Assembly (NCBI RefSeq): GCF_003672135.1
Contig: NC_039509.1
Coordinates: forward strand, 9,682,663 to 9,746,662
Length of the DNA: 64,000 nucleotides
Direction of reading: 5' to 3'
Origin: Ooceraea biroi
Lineage: Eukaryota > Arthropoda > Insecta > Hymenoptera > Formicidae
Part shown: one piece after another, positions 23,980 through 37,644 of the stretch
Position numbering within the stretch: position 1 is the first letter of the stretch
Layout of the letters: each line of letters starts with the position of its first letter
Program-made: the position numbers and the translations under genes
The notes under the pieces: model-generated
Databases searched by the model: none
Seen by the model: only the letters and a program-made list of their open reading frames with translations
Told to the model about the DNA's origin: nothing

Positions 23980-26900
23980 ATTGATGGATAAATCAATTAC
24001 ACGCTTGTACCGTAATTGTACCGGTGGTAAATTGAGCCTTAGTCAATTATAGACACGAAAGAGGTTGTACTTACGGTTCTCGATTGAACGACCACGACGA
24101 CGCGCCGGCGCCTCATTGTAATTCGAGACTCGCGTTGAAAGTTACCCCACGTCGAATATCCGATGAGTCTTTAAGCATCTTAACCTCTGGCAGACCAAGG
24201 GCTTCTTAGCAGCAACAAAAACTACCTCGCTACATATTCATACACACATTTTGAGAATAATTAATTAATTTGTATTTTCTTCTCGCGCTCGTGCGCAAAA
24301 TTGCGCGCGAAAGAATTAATAATAAAAATAATAAAAATTTGGTAAGAAAATAGAGTTAATAACGCTGTTGAAAAGAGTATTTAATCCAATCCAATCTCTC
24401 TCTCTCTCACACACACACCCACACCCACACACACACACACACACACAGAATTAAATTCATTGACAAATGTATCTACAGAACTCTTTATTCTGAATTTTGC
24501 GGGAATTTGTATTAAAAATATATCGTACAGTGTTTACGCGAAAACAACATGAAAATTTCTGGTAACAGTTGTACCCATGCATCTTTCAACAGTCTTTTTG
24601 TTTCCTCAATACAAAAATGTTCAAGCAACGGCAGTCACGGTACAATCGACGTTTACTTTACGCGTTCATGTTTGAAATGTTGTTAGCAAGCGCGCGTTGT
24701 GTCGCCCTTTTTCGGAATTGAAAGTTCAACCGTGAAATTTACGGGAGGGAATCGCGTTGCTTCTGAAAAAAGGTCAAAAAAGGGGGAGGGAAGAGGTGAG
24801 AGACAATGCAGTATGTTCGCCGTCAATCACGACGCTTTGTTGATCCACGGACTCTCAAACGCCTGGCGGAATCGCACGAGGATCGATTGCTGGGCTTTGC
24901 CGCGTGCACTCTGTCCGTCACCACCGCTTGTCCGGTGTTCGTTCACATCGTTAATTGCCTCTGTAAATATTCTAATTGGAAACTTCCAGCCGTGTCAGGA
25001 GGAGCTCTCTCTATCGTGGCCGGTGCGCGATCCCGAAATTGGGCATTCGCGCGCGGAATCTGCACTGACGTTATATGACAATAGATCGATACCCGGCGTA
25101 CGCGAAAGCAAAAACATTGCTTTTACATTCGACGTGCATCTGCACGCGAAATCGAATATGTCTTCTGCAAGAAACTCTATTATTTGTATCATACGGTTCA
25201 TATTCGCAACTGTATTTCGGAGACGGCCCAGACAAATTTACCGATGATGTTTTAACGTAATGTCTCAACGTGTTCTCGCAATACATCTCATTCATCTGTG
25301 GACAGTTTTGTTTCTCGTTAGAAAAAAGTTATTGGCGAAAGGGAAAAATTTCTCTTCTCGGTCGGAAACGCGGTTCTAGATTCCGGCAATTTGTATGCGC
25401 GTCTGGATTCATTCGGTCGATTTATTATCGCAAATCATTTTCTGCTTTATACAGCTCTCTTTTTACGCAGCGTCTTTCTATAGCTCAATTTCGCGCACAT
25501 GTCACGCGACGAATATCAAATGACATCCCAGCCAGAAAATCTTCTTTCTGCCCGGGAACTCCGACCGCGCGCTTTACCGTCGTCATGGACAACGTATGCC
25601 GTCTGGCGCGTCGAGAAGGGTCGTGCGGGGTCACTAAGATAGAGCTTCGAGGTTGCCGAGCGAAGAAATATCGCCGAAAGTCCTCGGGAAGCCAATTTCG
25701 TTTCGTGCATACCCGTCCCCGAAGAGAATCGCGTTTAGAGCTCGACTAGCGATGAAGTCGAAACGTAAATCATATTAGTTTACCTTCGCCCTGTCGCACA
25801 TTCTCACCACCCACCCACACGCGTGAGCGCGCGAAACGGAGAGGAATGATAATGGTGGTGTAATGTACTTTGAAGTTTGCAGGCTAAAGTGACCGCGGTT
25901 ATCTTGCCGACGCGACCCTATTATATTTTGCCATTACCTTCCACGCCTTGCCTCCCCTTTCCACTCTCTCACGCCGAGCCCTTTTCCCCGGCGTGGTCCG
26001 CTCGCGCGAAAGTCGACTAACCGCGTTAATGTCCGGGACCAAATTTGGAGCGGGTCAAAGTTGGTCGCACGACCGCACTGACGTTAAGTGTAACGAGCCG
26101 CGATGTAACGATCGCGGTCGAAATTTCGTCAATGAGCAACCTTCCTTGAGTTTTCAAGGAATTGATTCAAGTCGTCACGGTTATTTTACCGGCAGCTCGG
26201 TGCTTCCGGTCTCGCCCGAATGAAATCCTCTTGATTAATGCAGACGAGTAGTCACAGCCAGAAGTAGATTCGGTTATTACGCGCTAATGGTCGTCGCACC
26301 GTCTCGTTTCAAGAAACTTTCATATTCCCCCGCAGGGACGGCGTTCTTAACGTAATGAAATCCGCGGCCATTCCGCTGCTGCATTCTGTCATTCTTAATG
26401 CACCTTTTGTGGTCGTACGTCCAGCCGCATAACGCTGCGGTCGTATTTTGTCGAGCTGCTCGAGTCAGTCATGACAATGCGCACATTTCTTCGCAAGCGG
26501 TAGCGGAGGCGCACGGTCAGACGCGCCACCGGCCGGAATTTCGAAACAGCCCCGCGGAAAGTTTCCCGGAAGGGTAGATAATATCCCGTAGAAACCGTAG
26601 ACATCCGTAGACAGGAGACATTGCGAAACCACCAAGTTTCTCGTGCGTTTCAGGCAGATCGAACGACTTTATCCCGCGACTTTGCCCGTTGCTCCATTCA
26701 CGACTTATTCTCCTTCTTTTCTCAGCGAAATACATAAATGTATATCAGCTAACCGAAGTTTGCGGTCGCTGTGACGAAAACAACCCGGCACAGTTTCGTA
26801 AATAACTGCTACACTGCCGTATACAGATATGAAATTGAAACGAAATACTACTAAATTATTCTTACGACGTACAAACGTTTTGCATCTGTCACTGATTTAT

Positions 26901-29900
26901 TTTATTCTTATTATTTCATTTTTATTATTACTTATTATTTTATTATTATTTATTCTTTCCTTATTATTACTTATTATTTTTTATTAATTTATTTTATTCT
27001 TATTATTACTTTCGAAGAATCTGTCACGTGGAACAAATAAATGCATTATTGCATGCGATAACGCTTGCTTCGACCGATTACTTTGTACATGATAGTTGTT
27101 AATCCTTTCTCGGTAATGGACGTTGTAGTAGCGATTACCACTATCGTCATTATCGCTCGCTCTCATCGCGTTATCCGATACCGCAGATAAAGTCAAAGCC
27201 CAACGCCTTGGATAAGGTCGGCAAACACCTAAGGGAGAATTAATTAATTTGCGTGCTTTCATTCGTGCACTCTCGATAAAGTCCCGGCTTTATTGCATGT
27301 TGCGTGAAGTATAATATCGAAAATAAGTTTACTGTCGTAGATTGTGTGTATGTTTGTGTGCAGCCCGTTATACTCTAGTACCGAGCTTTCCTTCTATTAC
27401 ATTTCAATTAAATTCAATTAATGCGCCATGAAAGTTTTCGCTGTAATAAGTGGGATGTTACAGCGCATTAAATTTACGTAACTCGATGCAACTCGTCTCT
27501 TATTGTTTTGCGCAAGAATATCCATCAGTATTTATATTATTAAGATGAGAATTCACAGCGGCAACTGCGCTGCTAATGGAAGTTGCGAAATAGATAATCG
27601 TTGCCTCGGCGACGCGGTACCGCGATGGAAAAGGTCGATTATTTCAATTTCCTTCGGCCGGGGCGTTAGCGTTTGAGAAACGAAAATGATCGGATCATTA
27701 ATCGGCGAGCCGTAAACGCCGCTTCCGCGATGCCTGATCCTTACTCTCTCGCGCTGAGAGGATGAAAATATTTTCTTTCCGCAAGATATATGCGCTCCAC
27801 TTCCTTAGCAACGTAGACTACGTGCGATCTCCCGACGTCCCACCCCACCGATCAGAGGCTATTTACTCTCTACCGAGAAGCTCTTTAAAAGCGGAGCCTC
27901 GCTCACGTCCGACCGCGGCATCGATCTGATATCTCCGGGATGAACCAAAAATTTTATCAAACCTCGTGTGGATTCCAGACGAAATTCCAAGGAGATATTT
28001 TCTTTACTTTATGAGTTCTCAACCCTTTCACTCTGCAAGACTCCATGCAATTTTGATAAGAGAAATACTTTGCGCGCAACACCATGCACCAGAGATCGCG
28101 CGGGGAAAACTTGCGGAAAAATTCCTTTCGTAAATTGCGCTTTGCGTCTTTTACTCGTCCGTTTATTTGCTAGCTTTCGAATTTACGTGACCTCATTTGG
28201 TTTCCGAGCAAATACGCCATAACTCATCGCGCGGTGTCCTAACTCTCACTACTGACGTTGCTTCGCAGCAAGTCGCTGAGAGTAATTAGGATTTGTCATA
28301 TACCTGTAAATGGATGACGATGACTTGAATCTCCAGTGGCGATGATACGTGCGTTACCATAGAGATCTGTTGGAGCTGATCCGAATCAATAGCTCTTATC
28401 TTGAAATTGTGGTCGAAACGTCCAATCCCGCGTATTTGCTTGCAATTTCCACTGCGCGTGAGCGATCGTAATTCAGATTGATGCACGCGTGAAGATTTTG
28501 ACAATTTCTAAACATAATATAATTCCTGAGATTACATCAGTCTCGTCAGAGAAACGCACAATACTTCGACAAACATCGCACTCGTATCGCGTACTATGTA
28601 TGTGAGCTCAATTTGAGATCTGGTATCGCCATTGTCAGCATGGTATTGTCGCGCATCGTTACGTGGCGACTAAATCTGCATCGACACGCATTTGTTCGCG
28701 ATTGCACAAAGGTCGAAGAGATGTCGCGTGCATTTTTCGTGCACGTGCGACCTCTTTCCACGACATGGGAACGCCACAATGCGTATCCTGGCACGAAGCT
28801 GCGGGGGAGGTACCGCGGACGGGTCATAAATATCGTCCGACCGTCATAAAGCTTACTTTATTTGCCTAACTTCTGCTAGAGGGAGAAAGGCGGAGGACGG
28901 GAGAGGAGATTACGGTGTAGGGGGTTGAGTCGAATAGTATCTTCCTGCCGGTTTCCTTCGGTGGAAAAAGGAAGCCAAAAAGGAGGGGAAGGCACAGCAA
29001 GGATACGGACGAAGCTCAGGACATCCGCTGAGATGATGCATCGCCACCTCAGGCGCGTACACGATCTCCAAGGACCGTGCAAAGTTGCTCTGGCACAACG
29101 CCATAAACACGATACTTTGTCGAAAAAAATGTGGTGACCTACAAAATAAAAAGGAGCGGAGAGAGCATTATTTGAATCATATATGAGATGTATCAGACGG
29201 ATTGTTCACTGTTCTCCGTCCGTAAATCCCATGAACGTCAGGCCGAACCAAGAAGAATAGAGGCTGTTCGAATGAAATATCAGCAGCTTGATAAATTAAT
29301 ATTTAAAGTACGTAAATCTAAGAAACCTTTAAACTGCCTTTTTCTTGATAAAGATGAATGTTCGAATAGAACTGATACGAGGATTGCACAAGTAACGAAT
29401 GATCCAGCATTGAATTGAACCTAAGAAAATTTGATCGTAAATTATCCGACGGGTCACATCCATGATACAATAGCTTACGCGTTATGATTACGAGGAATGC
29501 GTTGTTCGTTAGGCTACTTGAGAATTATGTCCCCTTCCAAAAACGCGGCAGCTGAGCAGGAATTCGCGTAATGAGGACGCCGACATTATTAATTGGCTCA
29601 ATAATGGCGCACGTGTCCTGCTCCGGAATGATGTAAGAGTTAATCCGGCGGAGTGCAACCGATATCTGTACCGCTACGCGTACATAGAGCCATGGTACCA
29701 CGACCCATACCACATCTTGTCCAGCACTCCAATCAGGCTGCGGGACACGATTCCCTCATGCTTTGACCGGCGTTCTAAATGCATCTTATGCATCGCGCGT
29801 AAGGGCCGCTCTGTGGAGAACGCTGACCGAACTCTATTCGTTGAGACGTAATCAATTGCTTGACATAACGATGTCCTCGTGCTCACGCAGCTAGACTGGC

Positions 29901-30747
29901 GCAGAAGCAACCCTCTTAATTAATTTTGTCCTGTCTAATCTCGGCGATGAGTGTTATGAGAGAACATTTAAGACGGTATTAACGGTGGAATTAAATCAAA
30001 TGAAAAATAACCAACGAAAAATAACTCTCGAGTGATCTCTAATGTGAAATGAAGTGATGACGGAGAGAAAACGTCGTCGAATACCGTCGCGATGTTGTTT
30101 TAAGAAATCGGTGAATTCAGTGCAGTCTTTCGCAAAACCTGCACTCATCGTTTATGCGTGGGAAATGCAACCTCGCGTACGTTGCACTCCGCTGCACTTT
30201 GTCATCCCGACGACCATCGGCGCGGCCGAGCTCCTAATTAATTGCAGCCCCAGCTCTCCTCTTCAGGAATAAGTGGGGCGGCAAGGTTGATAGCCACCAC
30301 CGAGGTGGAATTCAAATTAGCTTGGCGTTACATGCTGGAGACTCACTCTTTTTTTTCGTTTCCCTTTCTTCTATCAGGGCTGTTCTTCCTTTCTCGTTAG
30401 GACGCACTTTGGTTATTTCACTTCGAAGATATTCCATGGCTCCCGTTCGTTTATCACCACTGCTCGCTCTTTACTCTGGTAAATCACACGATGGTAGAAC
30501 ACGAGGTGAAGAGACGGTGATGCCGTATTGGGTGAATCATTTACCTTTGCCCCCTATCTGTTCACGTATTTGGGATAGTGGATGCGGTCCGTATCGGTTC
30601 ATTAAGCAGCCGGTTGCCACATTGGGGGTGCATTTCTCTCAATGTGAGAGAAAGAGAAGAAAGTATCATTCTTACCCTGACAATAGGAAATAGACTGGAT
30701 GTTTCTTGTTAAATCGTCACGACGCACAGCATCATTATAAACATTAA
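23980..30747. other. Long block without a defensible gene
   Basis: Holds a CT/CA microsatellite (24395-24448) and an ATT-rich low-complexity tract (about 26890-27010). Composition swings between CpG-rich and AT-rich. Open frames at 24699-25247, 25270-25749 and 30322-30693 carry no family signature. Two frames with somewhat protein-like composition (28286-28504 minus, 29522-29850 plus) are discussed separately. No tRNA or transposon terminus was found. Confidence 0.5.
24395..24448. repeat. (TC)n/(CA)n microsatellite
   Basis: A TC run followed by a CA run with two CCC-type interruptions. Confidence 0.95.
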
Positions 30748-31296
30748 ACTATGCGCGATTCGTAATTCGTGATTCATAATTCGTGATTCATAATTCGTGA
30801 TTTGTAGAGATTCATTGGACATTCGAGAAAATTCGTTATTCATCAATGTAAACACTATTCGCAGTATATCATAATTCGAATGGATTGATTCGTAATGATT
30901 CGCATTCTTTGAGTTTCCTCAAAACACCATTTGGCTACACTGAGAAAAAAATGTAATTGATCTTACGAAATGTTTTGTCACGGGCTGCCAACAAAATATA
31001 TACTTATTTCAACAAGTTATATATTGAAACAAATATGTAGTTCTTGGATTATGGATATGGATGTGTAATCACACATATGAGAATTATAATCCAACAATTA
31101 TATATTTGATTCAATATATAACTTGTTGAAATAAGTATATATTTTGTTGGCAGCCCGGGACAAAACATATCGTAAGATCAATTACATTTTTTTCTCAGTG
31201 TAGCGAATCAGTGCGAATGGCGAATCTCACATGACGAATCGACGAATTTTTCCTCCACACTATTCACAAATATATGAATTACGAATCGCGCATAGT
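30748..31296. mobile_element. Inverted-repeat MITE with ACTATGCGCGATTCG ends
   Basis: Left end ACTATGCGCGATTCGTAATT and the matching inverse at 31277-31296 define about 549 bases. Next to the left end a short tandem of ATTCGTGATTCATA is visible. A second MITE (30938-31200) is inserted in the middle. The target duplication is not clear and there is no coding capacity. Confidence 0.7.
30938..31200. mobile_element. Foldback MITE, CACTGAGAAAAA ends, TA duplication
   Basis: 263 bases. The arms of about 90 bases differ at only a few positions, the ends are CACTGAG...CTCAGTG, and TA flanks both sides (30936-30937 and 31201-31202). Nested in the larger element. The TA target suggests mobilisation by a Tc1/mariner-class transposase. 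Confidence 0.9.
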
Positions 31297-34200
31297 CTGG
31301 CGCTAGCTTTGGACGTCACGCAAGGATATTCGTATTCACGACATTGCACAGCAACACGGCAATAAACTTTGTGAACCTATTTGAAACATTTTACCGGGCG
31401 CACGAAAATAGAAATATTATTTAAATGAAAGGCGAATATATATATATATTTCGGACTCCCCATAAATCTCGAGCACTCCTTGCGCGGCGCGCGCAATGCA
31501 TATCCTTATCACTCATAATATTTCACGTTGGAAATATGAACACGTTACGACGAACATCATGGTACGTCACTCTCTGTGCGCAGTTCGCTGTATTATTTAT
31601 TCTCGTTTTAGTCGTATGCGGAAGCAGCGTAGCGAATGTTGAAATTGCAGTCGCTGCCCGTCAGGCGACAAAATTCGGTAGATTCATTAATAGCGTTGTA
31701 ATATTTTTCGCGAACGCGCGCATTGCCGTGGCATCGCCATGAATATTATTACTTTCCGGCGAAACAAATAAATTTCTCGTCTTACCTTCGTGATGGTGAA
31801 TATTCGATATAATTCGCACAACTGAGAACTTACAATGTTGCGAATATCATCGTCGATGAATCAACGCACAATCTGCTCGTAGTACAGAACTGTCAGTGTG
31901 CATTATTAAGCTATTATTAATTGTCTGCGAAGCAGAATGCACAATTTATGATTAAACGATTAAAAACTTTGCTCGCACGGGATTTCATGTTTTACGTAGC
32001 ATTTTGCGAGCAGTTTATAAAAAATTTGCGAGAAACGCGTCAGTACGAGTTGTTATTTGTTTAGAAATTTTCAGGGAAATTCAGATACTTTACAGAATGA
32101 AAAGTGCCTTTTAATTTCTGTAAAGTCGACCATAATCCGCATCTTATCATAATATTTTTTGTTATTTAAAATCTCGAATAAAATACTCGTAATTATGCCT
32201 TTTGCATTAAAACGTCTACCATTTATAATAGTATAACTGTCATATGTATTTCACATATGTGCATGACAATTCGATTATATGCAATTTCGAACTACACTAT
32301 TTTCCTACAGAAAAATCGTACGCTGCATACATCCATGACATATGATATTTATTCCGAGACATTTTCCTGTCATTGGTCCTTACAATATCCGCCGCTGCTC
32401 GTTTTGCGAGATAAAATTTATGGAAACAAACGCGCATCGGAGAGAAATCCTCTTTCTCTACTCTTTAGATTATTTATGTCGATAAATCCGATATGAGATC
32501 TTCGATATCGATATGAGATATTCGAATGAACAATTACAAGTAAAATATACATAATTCGAAATAAAATCAAGTGCGATGCTACATTATTTCAACAAGATTT
32601 GCTTTATTTACGTGAATAGTCATACAAACTTGTAATCCATCTTTCTCATCCTGCTCTCTTCAACACCGGTGAATGTGTTTCACGTCAATCCCGCGAGATT
32701 AATATAAAAGCCGCCACGGCGGCGGAGCGTAACTCGATCGGCCATAAAAGATCGGCTCGCGAATGGGAAACGGAAATCCCGGGGAAATTTGCAGAAGTTG
32801 CGCATGGAGGTAAAGAAGGAAAAAAAAGACAGAAAAAAGGATAAGAACATTCGTACGCGATGTAACCGTCGAATTTATCGCCGTACTCGAACAGCCGTGC
32901 TCCTCCTTTATCCGCTGGAATCTTGGCCGTGAATCAAATCCGTGATTTACGATTCGCGCGTGTGTATATCAATTCCGCAACGACCCCGATTATCAGGCAG
33001 CGCCGCGGGCGGTCGTTGCCTCCGTTTGGATCATCGCCAGCGATACAACACCGCATTCGCATCAAAGAAGAACGTCGTCCCTTTTCCTAAGCGTGCTGCT
33101 GCGGCGTTTGTCTGCTTTTATGTGCATCTTCTCGGGCTTTCGAGGAATAAGCTACTCGGGGTAAGCGGCTCCGGGTGCGTGTAGTCTCATCCGCAACCGA
33201 ACGACAGGATTTTCTGTCAATAATGCAAATTAGATTCTTTCATAGAGTAGCTTAGCTTAATAACTGATGAAAATTCGCCTCGCGCGTTCAGGACGCATCA
33301 GCGACCCGATGCTCGCGAATATTGTTTAGAAAAATGCATTCCCTCTCTAAGAATCCTTCGTTCGCGTTTTCGCGTTTCTTCGTTCGCGCACGCTCACGTT
33401 GTGGCGAGAGGAACTCTGATCGAATAAAATATTCCGCGGATGCGGGGCGAGGTAAGACCGTGATCCGGATATTCCTTACGTCTGCGTTCTCCGTATTACG
33501 GGAAGAGAGAGATAAGGAGGAAATCGCTGCGATTCTGCGCGCGCGACTTTCCTCTCCTCGCTTTGTGCGTGCGCTCTTCGAGCTGCCTATCTCGAACTGC
33601 ATTTTATTGGGGAATCGATTAAATCCGATGTAATGCGAATATGTGCGGCGTGACGGTACATTTCGCTAGCCGGATCAAAAGGAAATATCGTCGTCGATGT
33701 CGTCGTTACAGATCCCATGGACCGTTCCAAGTTTCTTTACGGCGACCTCGCGTCCGTCTTTTACACGGCTGTAAGACGTTGCGCTCTGTAATAACATTGA
33801 GTCGCCTTTATGGGAGTATCTTTCTCGTTGCCATTACTAGACTGAGCATACCGTGCCTATTATACAGACTATAATCTTAGTGAAGTTTGACATAAAGCTG
33901 TTACAACGAGTGTGCATTACGATATTCGTGTTTACAGGAGCAAGAGAAGCTTAACTTAATGATGGGAAGTTTGTCGAAAGTAAATACGAAGCATCCCGTT
34001 TACTACGCTAATGATATTTACAGAAAGAAGAAATCTGATATCAAATTTATTCCAGAGAGCGTCTGCGTGCCCTGATGCTGTATCGGAATCAACGCGCGAA
34101 AGTCGAACATCGTGATAAATTAATAGGAGGAAAATATAGGGACGCGCCTGCGGAATTTCCCGGAATTTACATTCCCGACGAGATTACCTTAGAGAGAGGA

Positions 34201-35174
34201 ACGAGAGATACAGAAATTATAACTGTAGCAGGAACAGGGCAACGAAGCGGACGAAACGAAATCTCTCGTATCTCATTGGATTGTCGGCAAATCCGTAATG
34301 GAGTCCGTTGTCTGATATCGTATTTCTCTCGCAAACGTGCGTTTGACTTTTTGACGTGACGTTAATTTGTTCGGATAATGGTACCGTGAGAGATATTCGA
34401 TCCTACTTGTTGGTAATTGTTACAATCGTACAAATACCTTGAAACGGGAGAGCCATAGAGGAATTTAGTGCATTTTTTCCTCTTTACGAGACATTGTTGT
34501 GTAACTTTAATACTTTAGAAAAGTACTTGTACATTAATGACAAAGGTATTGTTGACTCTTCCATTTGTCGACATGATTTTTGCGGAGAAAAATCGACATG
34601 CAGGAAAATTTCATTCTCACTCGTTGCTAGCTCGCGACTTGCAAAACTATTCCACTCCCGACGTTCATTTATCGGCCGTTTTATGCGCGGTACATGCGAT
34701 GAAAGAGTATTCTGGGGCGAGATGAATTTCCCAGGCGAGTCAGCGAAGTCGAAAAGAGGAATTCGAGAAGACGAATTGACGACGGGGGTGGGGTCGGGCG
34801 CCGTAACTTACCGGCTTAATGCGACCCCGTTGCGAGTAGATCGTCAAGAGTTTCCCCCTAACGAGGGGGCCCGAGAGCCTAGAATTGTTAATTGGCCGCG
34901 GACTTTATTAATGATCGCGCGCACCACGTCAGTTTTCTCAATTCCGTAATCGCACTAACTTTTGCTGCGTAAACCAGTCTTTTTAAAGGAGATTTCTTGC
35001 GTTCCTCAGCAAGGGGCAAACATTAAAAATTATCGACGAATGGCTTGATTGGCTGTTTGAATTTCCAAGTAAACGAATCTATTTTAATTGGTGACTATCT
35101 AAGCAGAAAATATTTTAACGATAAACATAAGAGAGAATAAATACGAATAAATAAGCAAAGAAAAGTGTACCTTA
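31297..35174. other. Intergenic or intronic block, no gene recognised
   Basis: AT-rich to about 32.6 kb, then more CpG-rich. Frames at 31425-31742, 33288-33633 (both strands) and 34494-34949 have no recognisable domain. No repeat array or RNA gene could be supported. Confidence 0.5.
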
Positions 35175-35962
35175 AGCCCGTTTTAGATTATGCAATATAT
35201 TACGCAAAATTTGATTTTTACACACAATTTTTAAAGCAAGAAATATTGCAGAATATCATGCACAAATTGTAAGCAAATTACATGTGTTCGTAAATTGCGC
35301 AAGATATTGAAAACGTGCTCTATTCCTGAGCAATTTTTTGTCCGCTGGCATGGTTTGTACACTGAGAAAAAATATCTAATCGAATAATCAATTACATAGT
35401 AACAAACGGATATATCCGATTAAATTGTATTAAGACAAAGAAGATGATCGGACAAATCCGATGAAGGTAATCGGATATATCATTTAATCGGTTTAATCAT
35501 TTAAACAAAATTAACAATCGGAAACACTATTTAATCGGTTTATCCGATGGAAATTTTTCTCAGTGTACGTTTCGAGATCTGTTCTTTTTAGCTGAATTGT
35601 CTGCACTAATACAAGAACTATATCTGTTCGTTTTAACTGCCTGCACTAGTGCAGAAAGAACGAAAAAGAACAAACTCTTACTTGTTTGTTTATGATTAGT
35701 ATAAGATTATGATAATCGCCTCGCTACTCGCCTCTGTATTATTCGTTTTGTTATATATGTTCCTATTAAAGCACGCTGTTCCTATATACGTTCCTCCATG
35801 TTTTCAGTTTGTACATATTACGTATACAAGTGCATATTGCGTAAATCTTGCGTCAAATAAAACGTACAGTATAAAACACAATACAATTTAACGGCAAGCA
35901 ATTCTTGCAGTAAAAAATTGCGTCAAATCTAGCGCAATATATTGCATAGTCTAAACCGGGCT
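35175..35962. mobile_element. PIF/Harbinger-like non-autonomous element (788 bp)
   Basis: Ends AGCCCGTTTTAGATTATGCA and inverted TGCATAGTCTAAACCGGGCT, flanked on both sides by TTA (35172-35174 and 35963-35965). The right end is homologous to the truncated copy at 23640. No transposase domain survives; the frame at 35709-35891 lies in the right arm and is probably not a gene. A TA-targeting MITE is nested at 35360-35565. Confidence 0.8.
35360..35565. mobile_element. Nested MITE, CACTGAGAAAAA ends, TA duplication
   Basis: 206 bases with the same CACTGAGAAAAA terminus and TA target (35358-35359 and 35566-35567) as the element at 30938, but a different interior. The inside repeats ATCCGATTAAA-like motifs in both orientations. 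Confidence 0.85.
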
Positions 35963-35965
35963 TTA

Positions 35966-37644
35966 GAGTTGGATGCAAGTATGGAAACGAAATTTGAAAA
36001 GTTATTCGACGATTGTTGTATTCTGCGACACTAGTTTGTGTAATTTTATCATAGTCAACCATGCGTTGCAACACGCAAAGGGATTAGCCGCGTTTTGAAA
36101 GATGATTTGCAATACCCCACAGCAGGTATCAGCTAACGCTGTGTGAATTATTAAAACAGTTACGGATTGTTGTTTGTATATTGTATGTTTAATATTCTAC
36201 AAGGCACTATGCGCTTGCTCTTTGTTGCATCGAAACGCGTGCAACTGTGAACACAGCAACGCTAAAGCGAGAGTTCCGATATCCGACACGTTATTCAACA
36301 TTCAACACTCACTGTTGGAGCATCGACGAGGCAAAAATATCGAAACAATTCTGATGAGGATGTATTTCCCTTTCATTAACATCTCTTAGTCCTGCATTAC
36401 AGATTCGTCGTGATACCGGGATGTTTAAAGATGATATGCAAGTTGTACTTTCGCATGTACTAGCTGTCGCTCGATCGTTCGATATTTCAGACAGCTAACG
36501 ATGTGATAGTCGCGTATGTACATCCTATCAACAACGTTACACAGAGCGATTCCGAACGCATTTGCGGCCCTATTATGGTACGAGGATACTGTCTTGATAC
36601 ATGTTACGAGCCATCGAATTTCATGCACTTTCCCCTGTAGCATAAGTGGAGAGTAACTGTAGAGTAATCCTAATAAAAGTTAACGACAAGTATCTTCAGA
36701 TCCTCTAAATAATTTTCCGCGTTTAAACTGGACTGTTCAAACGATGATGATTTGCGAAATTTTCTGATCAATTGTTGCATCGGGGAGTGCTTATGGTTTT
36801 CACAACGTGAAATTTATATCATGCTATCACACGGACACAGTGTTTATGTTGTAAAGCACACCCGATGTAAAAATAATGCCGAGATAAATATCTCCACGGA
36901 TAAATGCACTCAAGAATGACAGATCAAGAATGGCAAGAAATCGAATATTGCGTTCTCATGATTTACGTGAATGACAGCGACTAATCTCGGCATGTACAAA
37001 CGTGGGAGGCGTCTTTATAAAGTTGAGACACCTTTATTAAAACAGTTACGCAAAAGCACGACAGAGATCATTCGCATAGCCGAGACATTCCGATTGCGAT
37101 GCGCAACGACGTTCATTTAACGTTCGGTACGTTCCCTTGCACATTTATGCGCGGCGTATTTTAAAATTACAAGAGAATGCAGTATTAAATTATCCGTGAT
37201 ACGTTGGTCCGGTCCACGAGGTTGTCCGGATGGGGTGAATTCGCGTTATTCGCCGGGCGCAGCAAATTTATGAGGATAGATGAATCTGTGTACGCGAACG
37301 GTGCGCGCGGCGGACTGCAATATCGATTCCGGCGACGCGCGTGTTTCATCGTGGACAGATTGAGAGAACCTACCTGACGAGAGGATATCTATCCCCCCGG
37401 GTGTCGGACTTTGGACAAACGTCCGTGATGTCTTGAATTCTGACTTCCGCTCCGGCGAAAAATCGTTGAACGAGGCGGTTATTCATTCGTTCCGCGTTCG
37501 CCAGATTGATTATTCAAGTCGTCAGAGTTCGTTTTGGGTGTATTTGTTTATTGGCTTTAAATATGGATTGATGATTATCACGGTGATGGTATAGTGAATA
37601 AAATTTACCATAAATATATTGTTCTGTGACAAATTTGAAGATTA
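35966..37644. other. Intergenic or intronic block, nothing recognised
   Basis: Mixed composition with no long frame above chance, no terminal repeats and no RNA gene. Confidence 0.5.

Noticed and set aside
28286..28504. Minus-strand frame ending in CAG before GTATAT, resembling an exon with a splice donor
   Set aside because: Only a single weak donor supports it. There is no recognisable domain and no partner exon, so I could not list it as a gene.
31425..31742. Frame with a hydrophobic, signal-peptide-like segment (about residues 55-70)
   Set aside because: No processing sites, conserved cysteines or homology that I can see. The length is within chance for this window.
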